Shown piece by piece: positions 8,625 to 17,122 of a stretch of 64,000 nt of DNA. The stretch spans positions 1 to 64,000 of the forward strand of contig PVEQ01000010.1 in the NCBI GenBank assembly GCA_002973575.1. The letters are read 5' to 3'. The notes under the pieces are model-generated. The model was not told the origin of the DNA. It did no database searches and worked only from the letters and a program-made list of their open reading frames with translations. This DNA comes from Sediminibacterium magnilacihabitans. Its GTDB lineage: Bacteria; Bacteroidota; Bacteroidia; Chitinophagales; Chitinophagaceae. Position 1 is the stretch's first letter. Each line of letters begins with the position of its first letter. The position numbers and the translations under genes were made by a program.

Positions 8625-10058
8625 TTATACTTTGTAATACTGCTCCCATCCTTTGCGGGGCGGAAGTCCCGTCAGCATTTCATTGGCCATTTTGTTATTG
8701 GTGATGGTCTTCGTTTTCCGGTCGAACTGCAGTTTCGTGTTCAGTTTTTGCGCCAGCACACCCAGGCAGAATACCTGGCTCAGCGGACCGGCAATCGCGA
8801 ATGGTGAACGCGTTTCTTCTTCTCCCTTGCAAGCCTTCAAAAAGTTGGCATAATGGTTCGAAGTGCTTATGGGTACTTCCGGCAACCTGGAAGCCATTTC
8901 TTTTGCTTTCTCTTCGGGTATAATGGAAAGTGTACTTCCGTGCGACCCGCCTTTGAAAGTAAGCTCTTTGCTGTAGATGATCTTACCGGGATTCAGTTTG
9001 GGCGCCTGCAGGGATCCGCTGCTGGGCGGCGGGATATTGGGGTCGAGTCCCATCACGCCATACCCTTTAGGGATCGGCGGCAGGTTGTTCACCCCATCGT
9101 ACCAGGTGATATCACAGGCCGGCATATTGCCACGCTCGGGGAAACGGAAGAGGATGGTGGATGATTGCGGGTAGAAGAATGAATTGTGTCCTTCTGCTTT
9201 CTGCATACTCACTTCATAAGGCAGGCCTAAAGACAGGAACTGGTGAGCGGTATCGATGAGGTGTGCACCCCAATCGCCCAGCGCGCCCATACCGAAATCG
9301 TACCAGCAACGCCACTGGCCGTTGATATAATCGTGGTTATAGTCGTGCAGTTGTGTTACACCATGCCAGGTATCCCAATCGAGCGTAGAAGGAATGGGCT
9401 CTTTGGGAGGGAGTTGTTTGATATGTGCATCCCAGCCATGCCAGCGGCGGGCGCTGTTCATGTGTGCTGTGATAGCGGTAACATCTTTGATGATGCCTGC
9501 TTCTTTCCATGCTTTGAACTGGAAATAATTAGCTTCTGAATGTCCCTGGTTACCCATTTGTGTAACCACTTTGGGATGCTTCGCAGCCGCCTTCATCATC
9601 AGCTCCACCTCATTAAAGGTGCGTGCCATGGGCTTCTCCACATATACGTGTTTGCCCAGTGCCAATGCCATCATGGTAATAGCGAAATGCGAATGGTCAG
9701 GTACGCCGATGCAAACTGCATCTATCTGGCTGCCCATCTTATCGAACATCATCCGGAAATCCTGGAAGCGGGGCACGTTGGGAAATTTTTGCAATACCGC
9801 CAATGTCTGTGGCGCTCCCATATCTACATCGCAAAACGCAACAAAATTGGCCAGTCCTGTTTTATCGAAAGACATTACATCCGATCCGCCCTGGTTACCG
9901 ATGCCAATACAGGCGAGGTTCACTTTTTCGCCGGGCTTGATGGTTTTCGGTGCAGGCCCACCCCATGCTTTGGTGATGATAGAAGGGAAGGCGGATGCTG
10001 CTGATAACAATGCTGCATTTTTTAAAAAGGAGCGGCGCGATTTTTCGGAAGGCTTCAT
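8625..10058 (-). CDS. Tat-exported Gfo/Idh/MocA family oxidoreductase
   Basis: NAD(P)-dependent oxidoreductase of the Gfo/Idh/MocA family, 477 aa from the ATG at 10058. A TTG nine bases upstream is also in frame. The N-terminus SEKSRRSFLKNAALLSAAS is a twin-arginine signal, so it should act in the periplasm with a tightly bound cofactor. The Rossmann region begins at VNLACIGIGNQGG. The family EKP signature is present in HVYVEKPMARTFNE. Long secreted members like this are common in Bacteroidota and Planctomycetes and work on sugars or glycosides. Its substrate is not known. A rho-independent terminator at 10106-10131 separates it from the amidohydrolase gene upstream. Confidence 0.9.
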   Translation of the reverse strand: MKPSEKSRRSFLKNAALLSAASAFPSIITKAWGGPAPKTIKPGEKVNLACIGIGNQGGSDVMSFDKTGLANFVAFCDVDMGAPQTLAVLQKFPNVPRFQDFRMMFDKMGSQIDAVCIGVPDHSHFAITMMALALGKHVYVEKPMARTFNEVELMMKAAAKHPKVVTQMGNQGHSEANYFQFKAWKEAGIIKDVTAITAHMNSARRWHGWDAHIKQLPPKEPIPSTLDWDTWHGVTQLHDYNHDYINGQWRCWYDFGMGALGDWGAHLIDTAHQFLSLGLPYEVSMQKAEGHNSFFYPQSSTILFRFPERGNMPACDITWYDGVNNLPPIPKGYGVMGLDPNIPPPSSGSLQAPKLNPGKIIYSKELTFKGGSHGSTLSIIPEEKAKEMASRLPEVPISTSNHYANFLKACKGEEETRSPFAIAGPLSQVFCLGVLAQKLNTKLQFDRKTKTITNNKMANEMLTGLPPRKGWEQYYKV

Positions 10059-10105
10059 GGCAAACAAAAGATTGGTGAATGCTCTAAAGTAAGCGGAAAA
10101 AATAA

Positions 10106-10131
10106 AAAGCCATCCTCCGTTGGATGGCTTT
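10106..10131 (-). terminator. Rho-independent terminator after the amidohydrolase gene
   Basis: A perfect 10-bp stem (AAAGCCATCC / GGATGGCTTT) encloses a 6-base loop. On the minus strand it is followed by a T-rich run (TTTTTATTTTTT). It lies 32 bp past the stop of the amidohydrolase at 10163 and before the start of the oxidoreductase gene at 10058, so it should end the transcript of the former. Confidence 0.85.
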
Positions 10132-10162
10132 GCATAAATAGCATATGATTATGCTCATTTTT

Positions 10163-11431
10163 TTATACTACCCGCCCGGGATAATATTTGCTATGCAAGA
10201 ACTGCTCTACATTGTGACCCGCCATCTGGTCCCAGGCAGTGCCACTACCACAAGGTTGCGCCAGGGCATCGCTTTTGAATTTATTATAATCATCCTTTTC
10301 CGGTATCTCCTGCTCTGTCATGAAAAAATCGGTACCAAAAAGAAGGCGGTTAGTGAACATGTTATTTTTCAGGTCATCAAAAACCGGTGCATGCACTTTG
10401 GTATTGTGTACTGCATAAGAGATATCTGTGTACAGGTTAGAGAATTCCTGCATCAGTTCCTGTATCTGGCTGCACCAGTTCTTTTTCTCAACACCATATA
10501 ATGTACGTTCATTGATGGGATAACCATGTGCCGCCAGGATGTGCCGGTCGCCACCATAATGGGCCAGGCATAGTTTCAATTCTTTCTTGAACGCGTATTT
10601 AAAATAATGCAGCATTGATTTGTAACTGGCCGGCTCCAGGAAATACGAACAACTGATCTTGTTATTGTTTGCCGTATTGGTGCCGAATATTTTCTTCCAG
10701 AAATGAGATTCCTTCTGATAAACAGGCTGGTCGTACATTTTCCTGGCATACGGATCATAAAAGTTCAGGGTCGATTGCAGGTGGCGGGTATCATTGTTGT
10801 AAATGCCTCCAAGGTAATTACAGTGACTAAGAACGGGCACTTCATTTTCTGCGGCCCATTCCAGTGTTTCTTTCAGCCTTTCATCGAAAATATAAAAGCC
10901 CGTGCTGGGATACAATTTCAGGCCCACAAACGGGTACACCGAACGGGAAGCATTGATGCGGAGCTTAGTATCAAAATATCCGGCCACCATATCTTTCAGT
11001 TTCTTTCCTTTGGCGTCCCATCGCGGGTCAAGCCCTAAAAATACCAGGAGCCTGTCGGGATATTGTTGTTTCACTTGCAACAATTCCTCTATCTGCCCTG
11101 CAAAACCCGAGGTGGAATAGCCGGCGCCACACTCTTCCATGAACATAGACAACGCCACGAATTTGATATCCGGATCATTGTATTGCTTCAACAAGTCTTC
11201 AAAAACATCGAGCTGTCCGCAGCTTTTGCCGATCTTCAAAAAACTGGCGTAGCGTTTCCCTGCTGTTCCGGGTAATTTAGACAACAGCCACGCAAGCGCC
11301 AGGGCTCCGGGCCGGGTATTCGTCATGGTATCAATAGCGTTTGCAACGGCATCGGGCAAATACATGTGCAGGAAACGCTTGGGGGCATTGTCCATCGTAA
11401 AAACATGACTGTGTACATTATAGTATTGCAT
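10163..11431 (-). CDS. Amidohydrolase-superfamily metal-dependent hydrolase
   Basis: TIM-barrel metal-dependent hydrolase of the amidohydrolase_2 type, 422 aa. Expected metal ligands appear in order: NVHSHVF at residues 4-10 (the HxH motif), SHCNYLGG near 200, LAHYGGDRH near 295 and GTDFFM near 370 (the last-strand Asp). Enzymes of this group hydrolyse or decarboxylate cyclic or aromatic acids; the substrate is unknown. It begins 7 bp after the stop of the membrane protein gene at 11439, so the two are cotranscribed. A terminator follows at 10106-10131. Confidence 0.82.
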   Translation of the reverse strand: MQYYNVHSHVFTMDNAPKRFLHMYLPDAVANAIDTMTNTRPGALALAWLLSKLPGTAGKRYASFLKIGKSCGQLDVFEDLLKQYNDPDIKFVALSMFMEECGAGYSTSGFAGQIEELLQVKQQYPDRLLVFLGLDPRWDAKGKKLKDMVAGYFDTKLRINASRSVYPFVGLKLYPSTGFYIFDERLKETLEWAAENEVPVLSHCNYLGGIYNNDTRHLQSTLNFYDPYARKMYDQPVYQKESHFWKKIFGTNTANNNKISCSYFLEPASYKSMLHYFKYAFKKELKLCLAHYGGDRHILAAHGYPINERTLYGVEKKNWCSQIQELMQEFSNLYTDISYAVHNTKVHAPVFDDLKNNMFTNRLLFGTDFFMTEQEIPEKDDYNKFKSDALAQPCGSGTAWDQMAGHNVEQFLHSKYYPGRVV

Positions 11432-11438
11432 GGCAGGG

Positions 11439-12437
11439 TTATTTAGCGCGTTTTGGAATGTTGTTATTGGTTCGCTTCAGCAGGTTGAACCAGAAGGGAG
11501 CACCGAAGCTGGCAGCAAAACCGCTGATCAGGATGCCCAATAGCTTCGTCCATATTTCATTCCAGCTCATCGCGTGCCGCACCGATCGTTTGATAATGCT
11601 GTAACCCATGCCTACCGGTAGTTTCAGCGATTGGGATAATGAATCCATTTTGTTTTCATAAGCCTGTGTTTGCTGCATCATGCTTTGCATATCGGCTTGC
11701 GCGGTATCGCTCTTTGCCTGTTTTTCCAGCCATTCTTCATTCTGTTGATAAAAATGGAGGATCGCCCCCCTGCTGTTATCGTCTTTGCTGAACAGGTTAA
11801 ACAACTGTATACTATCTACATTGATGAGCAATGCGATCAATACACCGAGCATGAACAATCGCATGCGTGTTTTTTTCTGATACCATTCTGTTATGCGGCC
11901 TGTTAATTCTGTAAACCACTGTGCTATGTTTGCCAGCAGCAACTCATATACTTTCGATTCATCTACGGTTCCGTTGACTGTCGCCCGCAGTTCTGCATTA
12001 TCCATGAATTGTTTCAATGAAACCATCACATCGCTGGGCTGCAGCACGAGCGTGGCTGCTTTGAAATCGTGCAGCAGCGGATTCTGGTAACGGATCGCTT
12101 CTGCGGCAGCGTCTTTTTTTCTTTGTACCAATTGCGACTGGCCTACAATATCTATCATAACTGACGCGAATAATTCAGGCGGTATATTACTGGTAGGTTT
12201 ATTGACTGCCCTGCTCAACAGGTCTATCGAGCCATGCGCATAGAGGAGTTTGGCCCAGTTGATGTCGTTTGGATAGTCGTGCAACTGCTGAAGCAGGTAT
12301 TGCTTCATGAACCGGCCACGCTCGGCTTTTACCCTTGTAACGGACTCGTGGATCATGCTGCACAACATGGCAAACAGCGCCCAGCAAATAACAATGGAAA
12401 TGGCTATGGACAGGATGGGGGTAGATAGTAGGTTCAT
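11439..12437 (-). CDS. Membrane protein with coiled-coil region, unknown function
   Basis: 332 aa from the ATG at 12437 (MNLLSTPILSIA), chosen because the first helix then begins at once. Three hydrophobic segments are seen: residues about 6-27, about 197-217 (LFMLGVLIALLINVDSI) and near the C-terminus (LLGILISGFAASFGAPFWFNLL). Between the last two lies a polar stretch rich in Gln, Glu and Lys (about 225-275) likely to form a coiled coil. The ending SFGAPFWFNLL resembles a motif that recurs in uncharacterised bacterial membrane proteins. No enzyme motif is found. It is cotranscribed with the amidohydrolase downstream. Confidence 0.65.
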   Translation of the reverse strand: MNLLSTPILSIAISIVICWALFAMLCSMIHESVTRVKAERGRFMKQYLLQQLHDYPNDINWAKLLYAHGSIDLLSRAVNKPTSNIPPELFASVMIDIVGQSQLVQRKKDAAAEAIRYQNPLLHDFKAATLVLQPSDVMVSLKQFMDNAELRATVNGTVDESKVYELLLANIAQWFTELTGRITEWYQKKTRMRLFMLGVLIALLINVDSIQLFNLFSKDDNSRGAILHFYQQNEEWLEKQAKSDTAQADMQSMMQQTQAYENKMDSLSQSLKLPVGMGYSIIKRSVRHAMSWNEIWTKLLGILISGFAASFGAPFWFNLLKRTNNNIPKRAK

Positions 12438-12567
12438 AAGAGATCTTTTTGGCGTACGAATTGTTAAATTACTCGTTGCGGCCGGCTTTTGCAATGGGAA
12501 AAACACCTTATTTCAGACGTAAAACACCGAACCCGGAAAAATGTTACCAGGACCTGCTCCTGCCTGG

Positions 12568-12598
12568 TTGCAGAAGTAAATAAATTTAACCAATTTTG
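12568..12598 (+). promoter_or_regulatory. Predicted Bacteroidota-type promoter for the gene at 12694
   Basis: TTG (12568-12570), a 20-bp spacer and CAATTTTG (12591-12598) approximate the Bacteroidota promoter pattern TTG-N19-21-TAnnTTTG with one mismatch. It lies about 95 bp upstream of the ATG at 12694. The rest of the 12438-12693 gap shows nothing recognisable. Confidence 0.45.
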
Positions 12599-12693
12599 TA
12601 GTGTAAAGGCTCTTCTACAAGGCATTGGACCAGAATGGCATTTTCCGGTTGTATGGTTTATGATTTCAGTAATGAACTTAAAACCAGAAATAT

Positions 12694-13131
12694 ATGGAAT
12701 CCGCTTCACCGTATAAGTACACCCTCCCCGTAAGAGGAATCCTCGGAGGTTTGTTTGTAGGCATCGCCGGAACAGTTATCAACCTTGCCTTTGACATCAT
12801 TTACCGTAAGATCACCGGTTATGAATTCGCCGAATACATCGGCATCAATTCTATCATTTTCTTTACCATTCCTACCTTAATCGCCGCGGGAATCGTGTAT
12901 GCCGTTATTCGCGAATACATCAAAAAAGGCCTCATCGTGTATATCGTTCTCGCGGTAATACTGACCGTGATCGTAGCATTCATTCCCCTTGGACCTAACA
13001 TGTTACCCTCGGGTGCTGCCATGCCTCCTGCTGCGCGCGGTCTTACTATGGGCATTGAGATCATTACCGGCGCCATGGGTGCATTTGCGCTGCCTTATTT
13101 TGCAGAACACCCGAATATCTGGGGCAGTTGA
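12694..13131 (+). CDS. Four-helix membrane protein, paralogue of the one at 1141
   Basis: Integral membrane protein of 145 aa with four hydrophobic helices (about residues 12-34, 48-69, 77-97, 110-135). It shares its layout and several matching blocks with the 144-aa protein at 1141-1575, including GGLFVGIAGTV near the start, the FDIIYRKITGYE loop and the basic IREYIKKG turn. It is more conserved-looking and richer in Ala, Ile and Gly. No function is known for the family. The methyltransferase gene begins 24 bp downstream and may be cotranscribed. Confidence 0.7.
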   Translation: MESASPYKYTLPVRGILGGLFVGIAGTVINLAFDIIYRKITGYEFAEYIGINSIIFFTIPTLIAAGIVYAVIREYIKKGLIVYIVLAVILTVIVAFIPLGPNMLPSGAAMPPAARGLTMGIEIITGAMGAFALPYFAEHPNIWGS

Positions 13132-13155
13132 TGTTGATTGTTGCACCTTTGCCGC

Positions 13156-13791
13156 ATGATTTTTGAACTGGAACTGCGGCATTTTGAATGGGATGGTCAC
13201 CAGCAATCATTGTATGTTCCCAATCAGGAGCAGGTACGCCATTTGTACCAGCAAAATACTACGGCTCCTTTCCCTTACTGGGCCCGTTTATGGCCTGCTG
13301 CCATAGCAATGGGCAGGTGGTTGGTTGAAAACATATCTTTACTCCGGAACAAAAAAGTGCTGGAACTGGCCGCCGGCCTGGCACTCCCTTCTTTGATCGC
13401 TGCGCATTATGCGGGTGAAGTATGTTGCAGCGATTATCTCCCCGAACCGTTAGCAGTAGTGGCGCGATCTATTGCGCATCATCAATTAACATCGATCCAA
13501 TGTCAATTGCTCAACTGGCATCATTTGCCGGCAGATATAGAAACTGATATCCTGCTTTTGAGTGATGTGAATTATCACCCTTCGGAATTTGATGCATTGA
13601 TGCGTGTGATCATGCATTTCCTGCACAAAGGAACCCGTATCGTGCTCACCACGCCGCAACGGTTGGCAGCGAAACCATTCATAGAAAAATTATTGCCTTT
13701 CTGCACAACGCAAAAAGAAATGGCGATCGATCACGACGGCAGCATTACCATCATTAGTCTATTGCAATTGGGTGAAGAAAAAACCGTTTAG
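13156..13791 (+). CDS. Class I SAM-dependent methyltransferase (METTL21/EEF-KMT-like)
   Basis: Methyltransferase of 211 aa from the ATG at 13156. FPYWARLWPAAIAMGRWL near residue 40 is the pre-motif seen in lysine methyltransferases of the METTL21/nicotinamide N-methyltransferase-like group. KVLELAAGLALPSLIAA near 70 is motif I for S-adenosylmethionine binding, followed by VCCSDYLPEPL (acidic end of strand 2) and LLSDVNYHP at motif IV. Homologues methylate proteins or small amines. The target here is not predictable. Its last bases overlap the convergent helicase gene by 4 bp. Confidence 0.8.
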   Translation: MIFELELRHFEWDGHQQSLYVPNQEQVRHLYQQNTTAPFPYWARLWPAAIAMGRWLVENISLLRNKKVLELAAGLALPSLIAAHYAGEVCCSDYLPEPLAVVARSIAHHQLTSIQCQLLNWHHLPADIETDILLLSDVNYHPSEFDALMRVIMHFLHKGTRIVLTTPQRLAAKPFIEKLLPFCTTQKEMAIDHDGSITIISLLQLGEEKTV

Positions 13792-15008
13792 TTTTTTTTA
13801 TGCCTGGGAGGTCCGTGGAACCTTCTTTTTTTATGATGAGGGGGGCGTCCCTGCCTGGGCTGATAAGCAGGCACTGGTCCGAATACTTCCGGAACAACCG
13901 CCTTTTCTACCTGTCTTTCTATCAGGCTTTCTATCTGTGCAAACTTATTTTGTTCTCTTTCGCTGATGAGGGTATACGCTGTTCCTTCGCTGGCCGCCCT
14001 TGCCGTACGGCCAATGCGGTGTACATAATCTTCTCCATCGTTGGGTACATCGAAGTTGATCACCAGATCGATGTCTTCGATATCGATACCCCTGCTGAGG
14101 ATATCTGTTGCTACGAGTATCTTGAGTTTCTTATTCCTGAAATCCTGCAACACTTGTTCGCGTTGTTGTTGCTCGAGGTCGGAATGGATTTCTTCTACAG
14201 AAAGCCGTGCCCGCTTCAGTTCCCGCGTAAGCTGTTTCACGTTTTGCTTCTTCGAACAAAATACAATGACACTTTGGAAATCTTTATGCGTCAGTATGTC
14301 TTTGATCAATGGTATCTTCTGCGCTTCATATACCACATAAGCCTGTTGCAGAATTTTTTCGGGCGGCTTGGAGATCGCGATATTGATCTCTTCGGGTTGA
14401 TGTAATATTTTCCTGGCCATCTCCCGCATCTTCATGGGCATGGTAGCGGAGAACAACAGGTTTTGCCGCTCTTTGGGAAGAAAAGAAATGATCTTCATGA
14501 TGTCATCATGAAAACCCATATCCAGCATGCGGTCGGCTTCATCAAGCACCAGGTATTTCAATCCTTTCAGTTTCACATAGCCCATGTTCAGGTGGGCGAT
14601 CATACGGCCGGGTGTACACACCACCACATCTACTCCATGCGCCAGCGCTTTTTTCTCGGTGGCAAATGAATTGCCATCGCCGCCTCCATATACTGCTATA
14701 GAACTTACATCGGTGAAGTAGGAAAGCCCCTCCATGGTTTCAGCGATCTGTATCGCCAGCTCGCGCGTAGGTACAATGATCATGGCATTGATATCGTGCT
14801 GCGCGTGAGGGTGGGTGAGTAACTGGTGTATGAGGGGTAACAGGAAGGCCGCTGTTTTACCGGTACCGGTTTGTGCAGAAGCGATGACGTCTTTCCCTGC
14901 CAGGATAGGACTGATCACCTGCTGTTGAACGGGCGTTGCCGTTTCGTAACCCATTGCATCTATGCCTTCCAGTAATCGTTCGTCCAGGCCAATGTCTCTG
15001 AATTTCAA
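13788..15008 (-). CDS. rhlE: DEAD-box RNA helicase, RhlE type
   Basis: ATP-dependent RNA helicase of 406 aa. All core motifs are present: the Q motif before ASAQTGTGKT (motif I, near residue 45), PTRELA (Ia), VLDEADRMLDMGF (II, DEAD), SATMP (III), VIVFCSKK (IV), SRGIDIEDID (V) and HRIGRTARA (VI). A basic, His/Arg/Pro-rich tail (residues 385-406, with HHKKRRFHG and PPRHKKN) is typical of RhlE proteins and probably binds RNA. Such helicases remodel RNA during ribosome assembly and cold growth. A -7 box TATCTTTG lies at 15038-15045 on this strand. Confidence 0.92.
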   Translation of the reverse strand: MKFRDIGLDERLLEGIDAMGYETATPVQQQVISPILAGKDVIASAQTGTGKTAAFLLPLIHQLLTHPHAQHDINAMIIVPTRELAIQIAETMEGLSYFTDVSSIAVYGGGDGNSFATEKKALAHGVDVVVCTPGRMIAHLNMGYVKLKGLKYLVLDEADRMLDMGFHDDIMKIISFLPKERQNLLFSATMPMKMREMARKILHQPEEINIAISKPPEKILQQAYVVYEAQKIPLIKDILTHKDFQSVIVFCSKKQNVKQLTRELKRARLSVEEIHSDLEQQQREQVLQDFRNKKLKILVATDILSRGIDIEDIDLVINFDVPNDGEDYVHRIGRTARAASEGTAYTLISEREQNKFAQIESLIERQVEKAVVPEVFGPVPAYQPRQGRPPHHKKRRFHGPPRHKKN

Positions 15009-15037
15009 AATTGAATCGTTTTAAATCTTTAGTACGC

Positions 15038-15045
15038 AAAGATAG
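15038..15045 (-). promoter_or_regulatory. Predicted -7 promoter box of rhlE
   Basis: On the minus strand TATCTTTG matches the Bacteroidota -7 consensus TAnnTTTG exactly. It lies 30 bp before the helicase ATG, giving a leader of about 25 nt. No clear -33 TTG is visible at the usual distance. Confidence 0.5.
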
Positions 15046-15059
15046 CTGAATAGGCCGCA

Positions 15060-16133
15060 CTACAGCTTTTCATACAATGCCCGGAGTTTATCGCGGGTCA
15101 TCTGCTTTTCCCAATCCTTCCCTAACGCGTTCTCCCACAAGGGTTTCATACCCAGAGATACATTGATCATGGCGTCAAACTGTTCATCGGTCAGGCCCTT
15201 GCAGATACCGGCGGGGATATCGATCTGGTTCTTTTCTACCATGTATTTGAATTCCTTCACGCCTGCCGGGTAATATTCTTCCAGGTGGTTCATCACAATG
15301 CAATTGCCAATACCATGTTTGGTGCCCAGCAGGTAAGACAATCCATAACTCACTGCATGCGCCACACCTACCTGTGAGTACGCAATGCTCATACCGCCGG
15401 CATAAGAAGCCATCATCAGTTTATCATCGCAGGTCTCATCCCATCCGCTGCGTTTTACATAAATATCCTGGCAGAGTTGCAGTGCTTTCTCTCCATAGCT
15501 TTTGCTGAACTCGTTCAGGTAAGTGCCTTCGAGGCTTTCTATGCAATGGATATAGCAGTCCATACCGGTATAAAAACGCTGGTTCGCCGGCGCATCTTTG
15601 GTCAGTTCAGGATCGAGCACGATCTGATCGAATGGTGTGAAATCGCTGTTCATGCCCAGTTTGCGCGTTGGGCCCGTTAATACGGTGGTCCTGCTTACTT
15701 CGGCGCCTGTACCACTGAGGGTGGGTATGCCCACTTTGTAAACGCCTGCATGTTTTACCAGGTCCCATCCCTGGTAATCGGCCGATGAGCCCGGATTGTT
15801 CATCATCAATGAAACCGCTTTCGCCAGGTCCATCACCGATCCGCCGCCTATGCCAATGATGCCGCTTACTGTTCCGAATTTTTCTTTCAGTTGGTTGGCC
15901 AATGCATCTACCTGTGTTGTCTTCGGTTCATAAGTAACATCGGCAAAAATCAGTTGATCCTTTCCTCTTAACGGTACCCGGCCTGCCAATGGTTTCCCTT
16001 CAAAAAAATGATCCAGCAGGAATATCATCGGGGCATCGCCCTTGCGATGCGGTGCCAGGATCTCATCCAACTGGTTGAAACTGCCGCGTCCGTATACAAC
16101 ATAACTCACCATCTTAAAATTGCGAAAACTCAT
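15060..16133 (-). CDS. kdnB: KdnB-like iron-containing dehydrogenase (Kdo 8-oxidase)
   Basis: Iron-containing alcohol dehydrogenase fold, 357 aa. GGGS (residues 97-100) binds the nucleotide. The metal ligands of the family are seen at D192, H196, H259 and H273 (MDCYIH, GVAHAVSYG, GTKHGIG). The N-terminus (FKMV-YVVYGRGSFNQL) and overall sequence recall KdnB, which oxidises C8 of Kdo in the route to 8-amino-Kdo, a lipopolysaccharide core sugar described in Shewanella. The kdsB gene lies about 1 kb upstream in the same direction, which supports this. The partner aminotransferase kdnA is not in the window. A generic alcohol dehydrogenase is the alternative. Confidence 0.8.
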   Translation of the reverse strand: MSFRNFKMVSYVVYGRGSFNQLDEILAPHRKGDAPMIFLLDHFFEGKPLAGRVPLRGKDQLIFADVTYEPKTTQVDALANQLKEKFGTVSGIIGIGGGSVMDLAKAVSLMMNNPGSSADYQGWDLVKHAGVYKVGIPTLSGTGAEVSRTTVLTGPTRKLGMNSDFTPFDQIVLDPELTKDAPANQRFYTGMDCYIHCIESLEGTYLNEFSKSYGEKALQLCQDIYVKRSGWDETCDDKLMMASYAGGMSIAYSQVGVAHAVSYGLSYLLGTKHGIGNCIVMNHLEEYYPAGVKEFKYMVEKNQIDIPAGICKGLTDEQFDAMINVSLGMKPLWENALGKDWEKQMTRDKLRALYEKL

Positions 16134-16153
16134 AATCTTCGGTATTTGATTCG

Positions 16154-16183
16154 CAAACCTACTTTAGATCAAGGTGATTTCAA
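16154..16183 (-). promoter_or_regulatory. Predicted promoter of kdnB
   Basis: Read on the minus strand, TTG (16181-16183) is followed after 19 bp by TAGGTTTG (16154-16161). This is an exact match to TTG-N19-21-TAnnTTTG. It lies 20 bp before the kdnB ATG, so the leader would be about 15 nt. This separates kdnB from the response regulator upstream as its own transcription unit. Confidence 0.65.
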
Positions 16184-16295
16184 TAAGATTTACCCTGCAT
16201 TCGCCGCTTTTTTTGCAGCATGCAGTAAGCAGACAATACCAGCATTGAATAAAATAAAAGTGAAAAACAAAAACCGTAGACCGATGATTGATAGC

Positions 16296-16670
16296 TCAAT
16301 TCTTGTTGTTTATCCTGCTCATCAGGCGCTTTACCCGGATCGACAGTTCATTCAGGCTGAAAGGTTTGGTAATATAATCATCTGCACCCAGCTCAAATGC
16401 TTCCATGACTACTTTTTCCTGTTCCATGGCTGAAAGAATAATAATGGGAATCGTTTTGCGGCCCGGTTGTTTTACCAATGAAACAACTTCGAGCCCGGAT
16501 GCGTAAGGCATCATAATATCGCTGATGACAAGATCGGGATTGTCTTTTTCAATTCTTGCGATGGCGTCTCGGCCATCTCCGGTAGCAATTACTTCGTAAC
16601 CTTCCTTCTTCAGTTTCAATTCAATTGTTTTCAATAGCATTGGTTCATCTTCTGCAACCAAGATTTTCAT
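16296..16670 (-). CDS. Single-domain response regulator (receiver only)
   Basis: CheY-like receiver of 124 aa with no output domain. The acidic pocket is AEDEP (residues 6-10), the phospho-acceptor is D51 in LVISDIMMP, the switch Ser is in IILSAMEQE and the conserved Lys is in DDYITKPFS. It would relay or sense phosphate through protein contacts. An Hpt phosphotransfer protein is encoded 52 bp upstream in the same direction, so the two may exchange phosphate. No histidine kinase is nearby. Confidence 0.9.
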   Translation of the reverse strand: MKILVAEDEPMLLKTIELKLKKEGYEVIATGDGRDAIARIEKDNPDLVISDIMMPYASGLEVVSLVKQPGRKTIPIIILSAMEQEKVVMEAFELGADDYITKPFSLNELSIRVKRLMSRINNKN

Positions 16671-16722
16671 AGTGGGGGGATTTTATGAAATACCCGTTAT
16701 AAAAATAGCCATTTAACCGCAG

Positions 16723-17085
16723 TCAGCCTATTTCTTTGCGTATCATATTTACTTCTTTCGTCAATTCTGCCCTGAGAACCTCAAAAGTGGCCTCCACTTC
16801 TACAACCCAGCCTGCAATGGGGGTCTTATCTTCAGCAGATTTGGCCGTTTTTTCTATTGATGCCAGCTGGTTCACCAATGATTTTGCCTGTAGCATAGAC
16901 AGGGAGCCTTTCAGCTTGTGTGCCAGCTCTGAAACCGATTCCCATTCCCCGGCCCTGGTACTAAGCGCTAATTGCCGCACCTGCTCAGGTGTATCTTTTA
17001 AGAACAGGTCTAACACATCCAGCAAAGCGCTTTTATCGTCTAACTGTTCCAGTAAGCTCAAATCATAGTTATTGGTTCCGGCCAT
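16723..17085 (-). CDS. Histidine phosphotransfer (Hpt) protein
   Basis: Stand-alone Hpt domain, 120 aa, mostly helical. The phosphorylatable histidine is H56 in ELAHKLKGSLSML, the standard HxLKGS motif. It should shuttle phosphate between a hybrid histidine kinase and a response regulator. The receiver-only regulator 52 bp downstream is the obvious partner. The kdsB gene is 37 bp upstream in the same direction. The position of a phosphorelay pair between kdsB and kdnB is unusual. Confidence 0.88.
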   Translation of the reverse strand: MAGTNNYDLSLLEQLDDKSALLDVLDLFLKDTPEQVRQLALSTRAGEWESVSELAHKLKGSLSMLQAKSLVNQLASIEKTAKSAEDKTPIAGWVVEVEATFEVLRAELTKEVNMIRKEIG

Positions 17086-17122
17086 ACCTCGGTATTGATT
17101 GCAGAATAAATATAAGAAACGG

